Assembly: GCF_014637795.1 (NCBI RefSeq)
Contig: NZ_BMFD01000014.1
Span: forward strand, 55,491-102,630
From: Belliella aquatica
GTDB lineage: Bacteria; Bacteroidota; Bacteroidia; Cytophagales; Cyclobacteriaceae
Direction: 5' to 3'
DNA: 47,140 bases
Shown: one piece after another, positions 34,420 to 42,540 of the stretch
Layout of the letters: every line of letters starts with the position of its first letter
Numbering within the stretch: the stretch's first letter is position 1
Notes under the pieces: model-generated
What the model was told of the DNA's origin: nothing
The model's database searches: none
What the model saw: the letters and a program-made list of their open reading frames with translations, nothing else
Translations under genes and position numbers: made by a program

Positions 34420-35676
34420 ATGGCTGAAAATAGAAAATTAATAAAAATAGCTACTGCCGGTTCGGTGGATGATGGGAAGAGTACTTTAATTGGAAGATTA
34501 TTGTATGACACCGGATCATTGACTTCTGATAAATTGGAAGCAATCGAAAGAAATAGCAAGCAACGAGGATATGACTACTTGGATTTTTCTTTGGCGACAG
34601 ATGGATTGGTAGCCGAGCGGGAACAAGGAATAACTATCGATGTAGCGCATATTTATTTTAATACCGACAAGACCAATTTCATCGTCGCTGACACACCGGG
34701 TCATGTGGAGTATACAAGAAACATGGTTACAGGAGCTTCGACTTCTCAAGTTGCCATTATCTTAATCGATGCAAGAAAAGGCGTGATAGAGCAGACTTAT
34801 CGCCATTTTTTTATCAGCAATTTGCTAAGATTGAGTCATGTGGTTGTTGCTGTCAACAAGATGGATTTGGTTGACTATGATGAAGAGGTTTATTTGAAGA
34901 TCAAATCTGATTTTGAGGAATTGGTGGCGAAAAGTGACTTCTCTACTGATCAAATTACCTTTATTCCTATTTCAGCTTTGAAAGGAGAGAATGTTTCCCA
35001 AAAATCTGATTTGATGAATTGGTATATCGGAAATACACTTTTAGATCATCTTGAAGTTTTGGAACCGGCAGATTTGCAAGAAAGTAGTGCTGCAAGATTC
35101 CCTGTTCAATTTGTCATTAGACCAAAAACAGAAGCTTACCATGATTTCAGAGGTTTTGCAGGGAAAGTTTACGGTGGAAATCTGAAAAAAGGAGATAGCA
35201 TCACGGTTTTGCCTTCATTGACCACCTCCAAAATCAAAGCCATTCACTTTTTTGAAAAAGAAGTAGAAGAAGCAGCAATTGGTTCATCTATCACGATTAC
35301 TTTGGAAGATGAGGTGAATGTGAGTAGAGGTGATACCATCGTGAAGAATTCCGATTTGCCAAAATCAGAAAAATTAATTTCCGCAACCATCTGTCAAGTC
35401 AATGCTAAACCATTGAAGGTTGGAGATAAATATACGCTTCAACATGGAGTCAACAGAGTCCTAGCTAAAGTTGAGAGTATTCAAGGAAGAATCCACACCG
35501 ATTTTTCAGGAGAAGAGGCAACAGATCAGCTAAAACTGAATGACATCGGTCAGGTGACATTCAAATTGAGTAAAGCGATTCACTTTGATTCTTACAAACA
35601 AAATAAATCCACGGGTAGCTTTATCCTAATTGACGAAGGTTCCTATGATACAGTTAGTGTTGGGTTTATAAATTGA
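34420..35676 (+). CDS. cysN: Sulfate adenylyltransferase subunit 1, GTPase CysN
   Basis: CysN is the translation-factor-like GTPase that drives the CysD reaction. From ATG 34420 it has 418 residues; the frame extends to a GTG at 34381 but family alignment begins at AENRKLIKIATAGSVDDGKST. GTP motifs: P-loop at residues 14-22 (GSVDDGKST), switch DTPGHVEYTRNMV, and NKMD. EF-Tu-like beta barrels follow. The APS kinase (CysC) domain fused to CysN in some bacteria is absent. Lies between two repeat-rich gaps. Confidence 0.96.
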   Translation: MAENRKLIKIATAGSVDDGKSTLIGRLLYDTGSLTSDKLEAIERNSKQRGYDYLDFSLATDGLVAEREQGITIDVAHIYFNTDKTNFIVADTPGHVEYTRNMVTGASTSQVAIILIDARKGVIEQTYRHFFISNLLRLSHVVVAVNKMDLVDYDEEVYLKIKSDFEELVAKSDFSTDQITFIPISALKGENVSQKSDLMNWYIGNTLLDHLEVLEPADLQESSAARFPVQFVIRPKTEAYHDFRGFAGKVYGGNLKKGDSITVLPSLTTSKIKAIHFFEKEVEEAAIGSSITITLEDEVNVSRGDTIVKNSDLPKSEKLISATICQVNAKPLKVGDKYTLQHGVNRVLAKVESIQGRIHTDFSGEEATDQLKLNDIGQVTFKLSKAIHFDSYKQNKSTGSFILIDEGSYDTVSVGFIN

Positions 35677-35728
35677 AGATTTTAGAATCTACTAAAAATC
35701 AAATCATATAAGCTACATGAAACACATT

Positions 35729-35753
35729 GTACATCGTACTTGGTACTTCGTAC
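35729..35753 (+). repeat. GTAC heptad array (7-bp period), second copy
   Basis: GTAC occurs at 35729, 35736, 35743 and 35750, exactly 7 bp apart, over 25 bases. It matches in word, period and length the array at 13807-13831. It lies between cysN and the sulfite reductase gene, 38 bases before its ATG, and is close to an overall palindrome (TTGTAC to GTACAA). Confidence 0.8.
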
Positions 35754-35791
35754 AACAAAATAACCTATAAAACCGATAGAGAATAAATATT

Positions 35792-37894
35792 ATGCAAAGC
35801 TTTAGAACAGAAATAGAAAACCCGGTTGTAGAAAAAGACATTATCGAATTGGAAAGAAAAATCGCGCTTTTCAAGGAAGGTAAAATTGATGATGAAAAAT
35901 TCAGAAGCTTAAGACTTGCCCGTGGAATCTATGGTCAGCGGCAGCAAGGTGTACAGATGATCAGAATTAAGCTTCCTTATGGAAGAGTTACTTCCGAGCA
36001 GCTTCACAGAATCTCTCAAGTTTCGGATAAATACTCCACAGGAAGACTTCATATCACCACCCGTCAAGATATTCAGATCCATTATGTCAAAATCGATCAG
36101 ACACCAGAATTGTGGGCTGAGTTGGAGAAGGATGATGTGACAATCCGTGAAGCTTGTGGGAATACCGTTAGAAATGTGACGGCCTCTGAAATGGCAGGAA
36201 TTGATCCTAATGAGCCATTTGATGTAACCCCTTTTGCAGAGGCGTCATTCCAGTATTTTCTTAGAAACCCAATTTCTCAGGAAATGGGAAGGAAATTCAA
36301 AATCGCTTTTTCATCCAGTGATGAAGATACTGCTTTGGCTTACCTGCATGATATTGGCGTGATTCCAAAAGTGAAAGAGGAGAATGGTGAGCAAATAAGA
36401 GGATTCAAGATTTTGCTAGGAGGTGGACTTGGTTCTCAGCCGAGACATGCTGATGCAGTGTATGAGTTTTTACCTACGGATAAACTGATTCCTTTCATCG
36501 AAAGTGTCATCAGAATATTCGACCGATATGGAGAAAGAGCCAAAAGAATGAAAGCCAGAATGAAATTTTTGGTCAAAGATTTAGGCTTAGAAACATTTCT
36601 AGATTTGGTCAAAGTGGAAGAATTGTCGCTTCCTTTTAAAACCTATCCCATCGAGTATAAAGCCTATGAAGCATCGCAAATTCAACCTTCTCCAGAAATA
36701 GTTAAAGTTGAAGAACCAAAAGAATTAGCATATGAGCAATGGAAATTGACCAATATCATACCGCAAAAGCAAATTGGATTTGTTGCTATTGGCATCAAAG
36801 TTAAGCTTGGCGATTTTTATACAGATAAGGCAAGATTACTGGCTGATTTGGTAAAAAAATATGCAAATAATGAATTGAGATTTACACTCAGACAAAATAT
36901 ACTGATTAGAGATGTGAAAGAAGAATTGATTCCTTTTTTCTACCAAGAACTCAAAAAACTCGGTTTTGTAGATAGAGGATACAACACTTTTGGAGATATC
37001 ACGGCATGTCCGGGTACGGATACTTGTAATCTTGGGATTGCATCTAGCACAGGAGCGGCAGGTGTACTCGAAGATGTGATTTTCAACGAATATCCTCAAT
37101 ATCTCAGCAACAAAGACCTGACAATAAAAATCTCAGGCTGTATGAATGCTTGTGGGCAACACAATATGGCATCTATTGGCTTCCAAGGCATGTCCATCAA
37201 AGCTGGGAAACATGTGCTTCCTGCGCTTCAAGTATTGCTTGGTGGAGGAACTTTAGGAAATGGAGAAGGAAGGTTTGCAGATAAAGTCATCAAAATCCCA
37301 AGTAAGAGAGGACCACAGGCTTTGAGAATTTTGCTGGACGATTTTGAAGCAAATGCATTTGAAGCAGAAAATTTCCTTGCCTACTACGACCGTCAGGGAC
37401 AGATGTATTTCTACGAATTATTGAAAGAAACTGCCAATATCGAAGATGTAGTAGAAAGTGATTTCGTCGATTGGGGAAATAATGATCCTTACGTCAAAGA
37501 GATCGGTGTAGGAGAATGTGCCGGAGTAATTATCGACTTGGTGTCTACTCTACTCTTAGAGGCGAGGGAAAAAATAGCCAATGCAGAAGAAAGTTTAGAA
37601 ACAGGAGCTTGGTCTGATGCAATTTACCACACTTATGCAGGATTGGTGAATACAGCCAAGGCAATTTTACTCGCAGAGGGAATCAACACAAATTCACATG
37701 CCAGTATCCTAAAGCAATACGATGAGCAATTTACAGAAACTGGTAAAATCGACCTGAAGGATTCTATCGAGAATATTACATATCAGATAAAAAGCAACGA
37801 ACCAACTGAGGCATTTGCGAGGGAATACTTTGCAACTGCACAGCAGGTTTTTGAAACAATCAGTAATTACAGAGCAAAAGAGGTAAGTGCATGA
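35792..37894 (+). CDS. Siroheme nitrite/sulfite reductase with C-terminal HEPN-like domain
   Basis: It carries out six-electron reduction of sulfite to sulfide in this context. The first 560 or so residues are the siroheme/[4Fe-4S] hemoprotein: two ferredoxin-like half domains with GRLHITTRQDIQIHYV, and cluster/siroheme cysteines in CPGTDTC (about residues 406 and 412) and CMNAC (about 450 and 454). The last 120 residues are unusual: helices with EAREKIANAEESLETGAWSDAIYHTYAGL and AKAILLAEGI then HASILKQYDEQF, read in pieces, look like a HEPN domain, without an obvious Rx4-6H nuclease motif. No CysJ is present, so ferredoxin is a likely donor. The stop overlaps the next start (ATGA). Confidence 0.93.
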   Translation: MQSFRTEIENPVVEKDIIELERKIALFKEGKIDDEKFRSLRLARGIYGQRQQGVQMIRIKLPYGRVTSEQLHRISQVSDKYSTGRLHITTRQDIQIHYVKIDQTPELWAELEKDDVTIREACGNTVRNVTASEMAGIDPNEPFDVTPFAEASFQYFLRNPISQEMGRKFKIAFSSSDEDTALAYLHDIGVIPKVKEENGEQIRGFKILLGGGLGSQPRHADAVYEFLPTDKLIPFIESVIRIFDRYGERAKRMKARMKFLVKDLGLETFLDLVKVEELSLPFKTYPIEYKAYEASQIQPSPEIVKVEEPKELAYEQWKLTNIIPQKQIGFVAIGIKVKLGDFYTDKARLLADLVKKYANNELRFTLRQNILIRDVKEELIPFFYQELKKLGFVDRGYNTFGDITACPGTDTCNLGIASSTGAAGVLEDVIFNEYPQYLSNKDLTIKISGCMNACGQHNMASIGFQGMSIKAGKHVLPALQVLLGGGTLGNGEGRFADKVIKIPSKRGPQALRILLDDFEANAFEAENFLAYYDRQGQMYFYELLKETANIEDVVESDFVDWGNNDPYVKEIGVGECAGVIIDLVSTLLLEAREKIANAEESLETGAWSDAIYHTYAGLVNTAKAILLAEGINTNSHASILKQYDEQFTETGKIDLKDSIENITYQIKSNEPTEAFAREYFATAQQVFETISNYRAKEVSA

Positions 37895-38670
37895 TACGAG
37901 ACAGTAAACCTAAAGTAACCCTTCTAGGGGCTGGTCCAGGTGATCCAGAGTTGATCACACTAAAAGGAATTCTTGCACTCAACAAAGCAGATGTTGTGCT
38001 TTATGATGCCTTGATAGACCCTGTTTTACTCAAGCATGCACCTGCACAAGCGATTAAAATCTTTGTTGGGAAAAGGGTAGGTAAGCATTCTTTGCCACAG
38101 GAGGATACCAATAAGCTTTGTGTGGAGAATGCACTTAAGCATGGTCATGTAGTGAGATTAAAGGGGGGTGATCCTTTTGTCTTTGGAAGGGGATCGGAAG
38201 AGATTGATTACATCGAAGCTTTTGGAATTCCAACCGAGGTTATTTCTGGAATCAGTTCATCGGTGGCTGTTCCAGCTCAAGTGGGAATACCTGTTACCAA
38301 ACGGGGTGTTTCTGAAAGTTTTTGGGTGATCACGGGTACGACGAGCAGCGGAGAAATTTCCAGGGATATCGCACTAGCAGCCCAATCCACGGCAACGGTT
38401 GTGATTCTTATGGGAACAAAGAAACTTCCAGAAATAGTCAGCCTTTATCAGCAATATGACCGAAATGATCTTCCTATAGCGATCATTCAAAATGGAACCA
38501 CCAAGGAAGAAAAATTAGTAGCAGGTTACATAGATGACATTCTTATCAAAGCAGAAAATGCAAAAATAGCCGCCCCAGCCATCATCATCATTGGTGAAGT
38601 GGTCAAGGAAAGTTACAGGTTGAAAGAAATTTATCAGGAAGTGGTTAGTGTTGAAATCAATCGGGTTTGA
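37891..38670 (+). CDS. cobA: Uroporphyrinogen-III C-methyltransferase (CobA/CysG-C type)
   Basis: Transfers two methyl groups from S-adenosylmethionine to uroporphyrinogen III to give precorrin-2, the first dedicated siroheme step. The 259 residues begin with the tetrapyrrole methylase loop LLGAGPGDPELITLKG, followed by VRLKGGDPFVFGRG and ISGISSSVAVPAQVGIPVTKRG, both diagnostic for this enzyme. It overlaps the sulfite reductase gene by four bases, so the cofactor enzyme and its user are coupled. It lacks the N-terminal CysG dehydrogenase module, which is supplied by the gene at 38986. Confidence 0.95.
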   Translation: MIRDSKPKVTLLGAGPGDPELITLKGILALNKADVVLYDALIDPVLLKHAPAQAIKIFVGKRVGKHSLPQEDTNKLCVENALKHGHVVRLKGGDPFVFGRGSEEIDYIEAFGIPTEVISGISSSVAVPAQVGIPVTKRGVSESFWVITGTTSSGEISRDIALAAQSTATVVILMGTKKLPEIVSLYQQYDRNDLPIAIIQNGTTKEEKLVAGYIDDILIKAENAKIAAPAIIIIGEVVKESYRLKEIYQEVVSVEINRV

Positions 38671-38985
38671 TATATTTTAGAATTATGCTTCGCGAAATAA
38701 AGTTGAAATATACGTTGTGAAATAAGATAGAAATATAGCTTCGCCGAAATTTGCTTTGCGAAATATTTATCCCCCTATTTCAATACATTTCAAATGTATT
38801 TCCACCATATTTCTATTCTATATCTAAATTGCTCCGAATCCTTTCGCTATATGGATTTCTGCAAAAGTTCCTGTTTCAATCACATATCAATCGTATTTCC
38901 ACTTTATTTCCACCCTATTTCCACTTTATTTCAATTGTATTTCCACTTTATTACAATCCAATTTCCTTCAAAAAAATCAGAATAA
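38671..38985. other. Repeat-filled gap between cobA and the precorrin-2 dehydrogenase
   Basis: The 315 bases are nearly all the third TATTTC repeat region. Two frames that run through it (rich in FPP, YF and IS words) are produced by the repeat and are not genes. Bases 38830-38882 are non-repetitive. Confidence 0.75.
38694..38970. repeat. Tandem 11-bp TATTTC-type arrays in both orientations (array 3)
   Basis: GAAATA (the reverse complement) begins at 38694, 38705, 38719, 38730, 38746 and 38760, with two exact 11-bp steps. TATTTC units then start at 38776, 38786, 38797, 38808 and 38819. After a gap, units start at 38883, 38894, 38905, 38916, 38927, 38938, 38949 and 38960, all exactly 11 bp apart from 38883. 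Typical units are TATTTCCACTT and TATTTCAATTG. The best-ordered block ends 15 bases before the downstream ATG. Confidence 0.88.
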
Positions 38986-39564
38986 ATGAATCGATTATAT
39001 CCCATCTTCCTCAAAGCCCATGAATTAAACTTTCTGCTCGTTGGTGGAGGGTTTGTGGGGACGGAAAAGTTGAGTTTCCTACTCAAAAGTAGTCCCGAAG
39101 CTCAGGTGACGGCAGTTTCAAAAGAATTCAATGCTGAATTTTTGGAACTAGCAGAGGTAGCAACCAATGTTACTCTGATTCAAGATGTGTATCACGAGAA
39201 GTATCTTGGGGGGAAGCATATCGTCATTGCAGCGACGAACTTTCCTGAGATCAACAGACAGATTCATGATGAGGCCAAAGAAAGATATATTCTTGTCAAT
39301 GTAGCAGATACACCAGAGCTTTGTGATTTTTATTTGGGTGGAATCGTCACGAAAGGAAATCTAAAAATTGCGATCAGCACCAATGGAAAATCTCCTACTA
39401 CAGCCAAAAGGCTTCGACAGCTACTGGAAGAAGTACTCCCCGAAGAAATTGATGACCTGCTACAAAACCTCAACGCATATCGCGATACGCTCAAAGGTGA
39501 TTTTGAGTACAAGGTCAAAGCCATGAACGACATCACAGAGTTATTGGTGGAGAAGAAGGGTTAA
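38986..39564 (+). CDS. Precorrin-2 dehydrogenase / sirohydrochlorin ferrochelatase-like
   Basis: A 192-residue protein of the Met8p/SirC/CysG-N group that oxidises precorrin-2 with NAD and may insert iron to make siroheme. The N-terminal Rossmann site is FLLVGGGFVGTEKLSFLL, followed by VIAATNFPEINRQI and LVNVADTPELCDFYLGGIVTKGNLKIAISTNGKSPTTA, read in blocks, all typical. Together with CobA upstream it makes the cofactor of the sulfite reductase. Whether it also chelates iron cannot be told; a separate ferrochelatase (SirB/CbiX) is not seen. The start follows the TATTTC array directly. Confidence 0.92.
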   Translation: MNRLYPIFLKAHELNFLLVGGGFVGTEKLSFLLKSSPEAQVTAVSKEFNAEFLELAEVATNVTLIQDVYHEKYLGGKHIVIAATNFPEINRQIHDEAKERYILVNVADTPELCDFYLGGIVTKGNLKIAISTNGKSPTTAKRLRQLLEEVLPEEIDDLLQNLNAYRDTLKGDFEYKVKAMNDITELLVEKKG

Positions 39565-39582
39565 GAATTAAAACAAGTAGTT

Positions 39583-39607
39583 AAAAGTTATCGTTTTGGT
39601 AACTTTT
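39583..39607 (+). promoter_or_regulatory. Inverted repeat at the higBA promoter
   Basis: AAAAGTTA (39583-39590) and TAACTTTT (39600-39607) flank a 9-base spacer and run into a T-rich tail. It may terminate the siroheme gene and also act as operator for the toxin-antitoxin pair, whose -7 box TATATTTG is at 39613-39620. Confidence 0.5.
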
Positions 39608-39612
39608 TTCTT

Positions 39613-39620
39613 TATATTTG
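39613..39620 (+). promoter_or_regulatory. Candidate -7 box of the higBA promoter
   Basis: TATATTTG fits TAnnTTTG and lies 20 bases before the GTG start of the toxin. The nearest TTTG upstream gives only 14 bases of spacing. Confidence 0.45.
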
Positions 39621-39640
39621 TTTTAAACAAGTAATTTGGT

Positions 39641-39934
39641 GTGAAAATATTTTCTAGAGGAACTTTAAGAGATTTTTGGGAAAAGCATGCTAATTGTGAA
39701 CAACAATTGAAAATTTGGTATCGTGAAACTGAAAAATCTAATTGGTCATCCATTCAAGATCTTAAAAGAGAGTATCCTAGTGCAAGTATTCTAAAAAATA
39801 ATCGAATTGTTTTCAACATTAAAGGAAATGATTATCGATTAATTGCCAAGTTCAACTTTGAATATCAGCTTTGTTGGATACGGTTTATTGGGACGCATGC
39901 TGAGTACGATAAAATCAATGCAAACGAAATTTAA
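39641..39934 (+). CDS. higB: HigB family type II toxin (mRNA interferase)
   Basis: A 97-residue RelE-fold protein of the HigB group: MKIFSRGTLRDFWEKHANCEQQLKIWY at the N-terminus and the later blocks NRIVFNIKGNDYRLIAKFNFEYQLCWIRFIGTHAEYDKI, read in pieces, are typical, with the conserved THAEYDKI C-terminal catalytic region. HigB cleaves mRNA on the ribosome. The start codon is GTG, which would keep synthesis low. The antitoxin gene begins two bases after the stop (39936), the toxin-first order usual for higBA. It is probably autoregulated through the upstream inverted repeat. Confidence 0.93.
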   Translation: MKIFSRGTLRDFWEKHANCEQQLKIWYRETEKSNWSSIQDLKREYPSASILKNNRIVFNIKGNDYRLIAKFNFEYQLCWIRFIGTHAEYDKINANEI

Positions 39935-39935
39935 G

Positions 39936-40292
39936 ATGAAAATTAAACCAATAAAAAACGAGAAAGATTATCAAAATGCACTTGCTAGATTAGAGGTGAT
40001 TTTTGATGCTAAGAAAGGTACTGAGGAAGGTGATGAATTGGAAATCTTATCCATTATCATTGATAACTACGAAAAAGAGAATTTCCCAATTGAAATGCCT
40101 GACCCCATTGCTGCAATTAATTTTAGAATGGAACAGATGGGATTAAAGCAAAAGGACTTGGTTGAGATGATTGGTTTTAAAAGTCGCGTTAGTGAAGTCA
40201 TGAATAAAAAACGTAAACTAACTTTAGAAATGATCAGAAAACTAAGTGTCAACTTAAAAATCCCAACTGATGTATTGATTCAAGATTATTAA
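39936..40292 (+). CDS. higA: HigA family antitoxin with helix-turn-helix domain
   Basis: From ATG 39936 the antitoxin has 118 residues; a longer frame starting inside higB has no family support. The N-terminal half (MKIKPIKNEKDYQNALARLEVIFDAKKG, read in pieces) contacts the toxin, and the C-terminal half is an XRE-type helix-turn-helix: EQMGLKQKDLVEMIGFKSRVSEVMNKKRKL. It neutralises HigB and represses the operon. It ends at a terminator shared with the convergent gene. Confidence 0.93.
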   Translation: MKIKPIKNEKDYQNALARLEVIFDAKKGTEEGDELEILSIIIDNYEKENFPIEMPDPIAAINFRMEQMGLKQKDLVEMIGFKSRVSEVMNKKRKLTLEMIRKLSVNLKIPTDVLIQDY

Positions 40293-40320
40293 GAGTTTTA
40301 GATAGAAGTAATTTTTTTGA

Positions 40321-40372
40321 AAAAATCAGGATATACTTCTAGATCTAGAAACCTGAGTATAGCCTGATTTTT
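40321..40372. terminator. Bidirectional terminator with an inner palindrome
   Basis: AAAAATCAGG (40321-40330) pairs with CCTGATTTTT (40363-40372). Inside it the 14-base perfect palindrome TTCTAGATCTAGAA (40337-40350) can form its own hairpin. It separates higA from the convergent secreted protein gene. Confidence 0.7.
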
Positions 40373-40383
40373 AGAATTTTAGA

Positions 40384-41136
40384 TTAAAACAACCTAACAC
40401 CCACTGTCGGTATAATTGTTTTTATATTGTCTGTGAAAATAAAACCTCCGTTAAGTTGAAGGTTTCCCTTGATATTATATCTATAAGATGCTTTTAAAGT
40501 TGTTCCTTGGAAGACTGGACCAGAATCATTCAAAAGGTAACCAATCTGAATTGTACTCCATGGAGCTTTAGTAGGATTGATTAAAATCTCGGCATTTATA
40601 AATGGATTATGGAATACATTAACACCACCATCTGGTTTGTCAGAGAAAAAAACTGAATTCGTAATTGAGGCTCCTAAGCCTATTTTTTTTAAGTTGACTA
40701 CAGTTCTAAATCCCATTTCAGGAGCAAACTTTCCACCAATAAAGTCTAAGCCAAAAGGAATACCTAGAGTATAACTCTTTCTATGTGGAATATATTGGGT
40801 AATTATATCTTTAATAGCTCCAATAAAAGTGTTTTCAGCCCAATTCGGGTGTAAATAATATGTTCTGACTCCATCTTCATTGAAGTCTCTGATAGATTTG
40901 ACTGCCCGCAATAATTTTTCTTCTATATCATCCTTTGGATAATCATTTGAGTTGAAGATAGCTTCGAGCTGACCTTTATTTGGCATTACGAAAACCAAAG
41001 TATCGGTAAAATAATCTGGATTTTTTTCAGCAAAGTTTTTGAAAGAGGAAGTGTAATTTGGCGTATTACTTTTCAATTGTGCCTGTGCAAGGTAGCTGAA
41101 GCTACATAAGAAGATTAAAATGATAAGTTTTTTCAT
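40384..41136 (-). CDS. Secreted protein of unknown function, possible DUF6588-like outer-membrane protein
   Basis: From ATG 41136 the product has 250 residues with a signal peptide (residues 1-20, ending AQAQ). An in-frame ATG at 41172 would bury it. The mature part includes alternating beta strands with glycine and aromatic residues (TLGIPFGLDFIGGKFAPEMG, LGASITNSVFFSD, QIGYLLNDSG), ending in GVRLF, whose terminal Phe is characteristic of outer-membrane barrels assembled by BAM. A small barrel is therefore likely. It lies 59 bases downstream of the anti-sigma gene and is probably part of the sigma factor operon. The family assignment to DUF6588 is tentative. Confidence 0.65.
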   Translation of the reverse strand: MKKLIILIFLCSFSYLAQAQLKSNTPNYTSSFKNFAEKNPDYFTDTLVFVMPNKGQLEAIFNSNDYPKDDIEEKLLRAVKSIRDFNEDGVRTYYLHPNWAENTFIGAIKDIITQYIPHRKSYTLGIPFGLDFIGGKFAPEMGFRTVVNLKKIGLGASITNSVFFSDKPDGGVNVFHNPFINAEILINPTKAPWSTIQIGYLLNDSGPVFQGTTLKASYRYNIKGNLQLNGGFIFTDNIKTIIPTVGVRLF

Positions 41137-41195
41137 TGGTTTGTGTGTTTTGGTTGAATAATCCCTGTGCACAGGATTTTAGGTATTCAGCTGTT

Positions 41196-41927
41196 TTATT
41201 GTTCATAAAGTCGGGCTGTCAGCGCATTGATTTGTAGCCTGAGCCTACCTTTCTTTCTGTTGTTTAATTCGTTTATTGCTTCCAATTCCTTTTCAGAAAG
41301 TTCTACATTGAATCCATCAATTTTGATTCTTCGCCTAGGTTCTTCCCAATTGACTGCGATGACTTTTTTACTCCCCTTGATGTCCTTTGCAGTGTCAAGC
41401 TCAGCTTCTATTTCATCTGTATAAATTTCCGCTACGAATATTTCTGGGAGAGGAATAGCAACTTCTATTGCCTTAACTATCTCTTTCTTTTCAATAGTTG
41501 GGATCAATTCAGGAGAATTTGGAATTTCGTTTTTTGAAGGTGAAGTACTTTTGATTTCCCTTACATCTTGTGGTGGAGCATGGATCAAAGTTGGTTGGAT
41601 GATGATTGTATTTGTAATGTCAGTCATCAAGAACTCTTCTTTAAAATCGTTTTGTTGCTTCGCTAACCAAATCATCCCCCAAATTCCAAAAAGGAATACT
41701 GCTGCTGCAGAAAATCTATAAAATGCTATTATTCGCTTTTTGCGTTCTATGCCTTTCTGTATCCCAAACCATAAATTTTCTTTTGGAGTATGAATAGGTA
41801 GCTGATTTTTCAGATTCGACACCTGCTGATCTAAGGATTTTTTGTCCAAGATTCTATCCCAGACAATTTCATCTGGAAGATGCTCTGGCAAGCGGTTTTT
41901 CCAAGAATTATGTTCAGGATCTTTCAT
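41196..41927 (-). CDS. Probable anti-sigma factor, single-pass membrane protein
   Basis: The 243-residue protein has a cytoplasmic N-terminus, one membrane helix at about residues 66-87 (AFYRFSAAAVFLFGIWGMIW) and a periplasmic remainder. The start overlaps the ECF sigma stop by four bases, the usual arrangement of sigma/anti-sigma pairs. The N-terminal part contains a duplicated motif, LPEHLPDEIVWDRI (13-26) and LPIHTPKENLWFGI (43-56), exactly 30 residues apart, that may form the sigma-binding part. No ZAS zinc motif is seen. The C-terminal segment RRIKIDGFNVELSEKELEAI could sense a periplasmic signal. Function is inferred from context. Confidence 0.75.
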   Translation of the reverse strand: MKDPEHNSWKNRLPEHLPDEIVWDRILDKKSLDQQVSNLKNQLPIHTPKENLWFGIQKGIERKKRIIAFYRFSAAAVFLFGIWGMIWLAKQQNDFKEEFLMTDITNTIIIQPTLIHAPPQDVREIKSTSPSKNEIPNSPELIPTIEKKEIVKAIEVAIPLPEIFVAEIYTDEIEAELDTAKDIKGSKKVIAVNWEEPRRRIKIDGFNVELSEKELEAINELNNRKKGRLRLQINALTARLYEQ

Positions 41928-42469
41928 TTTGAATAGTAGGTTTTGCTTAGGGCTTTCTTTAATAGTTTTTTAGCGTAATGAAGCTGCGATTTGGAAGTTC
42001 CAATAGTCACTTTGAGCATGTTGGAGATTTCTTGATTGGAATAGCCCTCGATTTCATAAAGGACAAAGACCGCTCGGCTTGATTCGGGTAAATTTCTGAT
42101 TGCCTGATCGAGCATTTCTGCATCTATCCATTGATCTAGCAGCAAATCATTTGATTTGATATCCTCATTCAATTCTTCAAATGCAATCTCGGACCGAATT
42201 CCTTTGAGTGCTTTTCGGATCATAATTGTTTTGACCCAGGCTCCAAGAGTTGATTCTTCTCGGAAGTTTTTGATGTTTCTAAAAACATCGATAAAGCCTT
42301 CTTGCAAGTAGTCATTCGCTTGGTCATAGTCATTGCAGATTCTATAGATCAAGTTGAACATGGCTACTTTGTACTTCTCAAAAAGCGCAAACTGAGCCTG
42401 AGCATTTTGCTCTTTGCAGGCTTGGATCAGTTCATCTTCATTGGAGTAGTTTTTTACCATATTCAACAT
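41924..42469 (-). CDS. ECF-type RNA polymerase sigma factor
   Basis: A 181-residue sigma-70 family factor with only regions 2 and 4. Region 2: ALFEKYKVAMFNLIYRICNDYDQANDYLQEGFIDVFRNI, read in pieces, with the aromatic/acidic -10 binding helix. Region 4: LPESSRAVFVLYEIEGYSNQEISNMLKVTIGTSKSQLHYAKK. It likely turns on a surface or stress function when its anti-sigma partner releases it. Two starts are possible, ATG 42469 or ATG 42460; the difference is three residues. Stop overlaps the start of the anti-sigma gene. Confidence 0.93.
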   Translation of the reverse strand: MLNMVKNYSNEDELIQACKEQNAQAQFALFEKYKVAMFNLIYRICNDYDQANDYLQEGFIDVFRNIKNFREESTLGAWVKTIMIRKALKGIRSEIAFEELNEDIKSNDLLLDQWIDAEMLDQAIRNLPESSRAVFVLYEIEGYSNQEISNMLKVTIGTSKSQLHYAKKLLKKALSKTYYSK

Positions 42470-42540
42470 AAAGAGTATTCTTATCTAAAAAAGGTTGGAA
42501 GGAAGTGGAAAAAAACCTAATATTCTTCAAAAAACAAAGA

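Noticed and set aside
38694-38970. CRISPR-like array
   Set aside because: Units are 11 bp with five-base variable parts, far too short for repeat and spacer, and no cas gene is nearby.
38751-39023. Two overlapping frames of 63 and 90 residues before the precorrin-2 dehydrogenase
   Set aside because: They translate the 11-bp repeat units; composition is a repeat artefact and one overlaps the real gene start.
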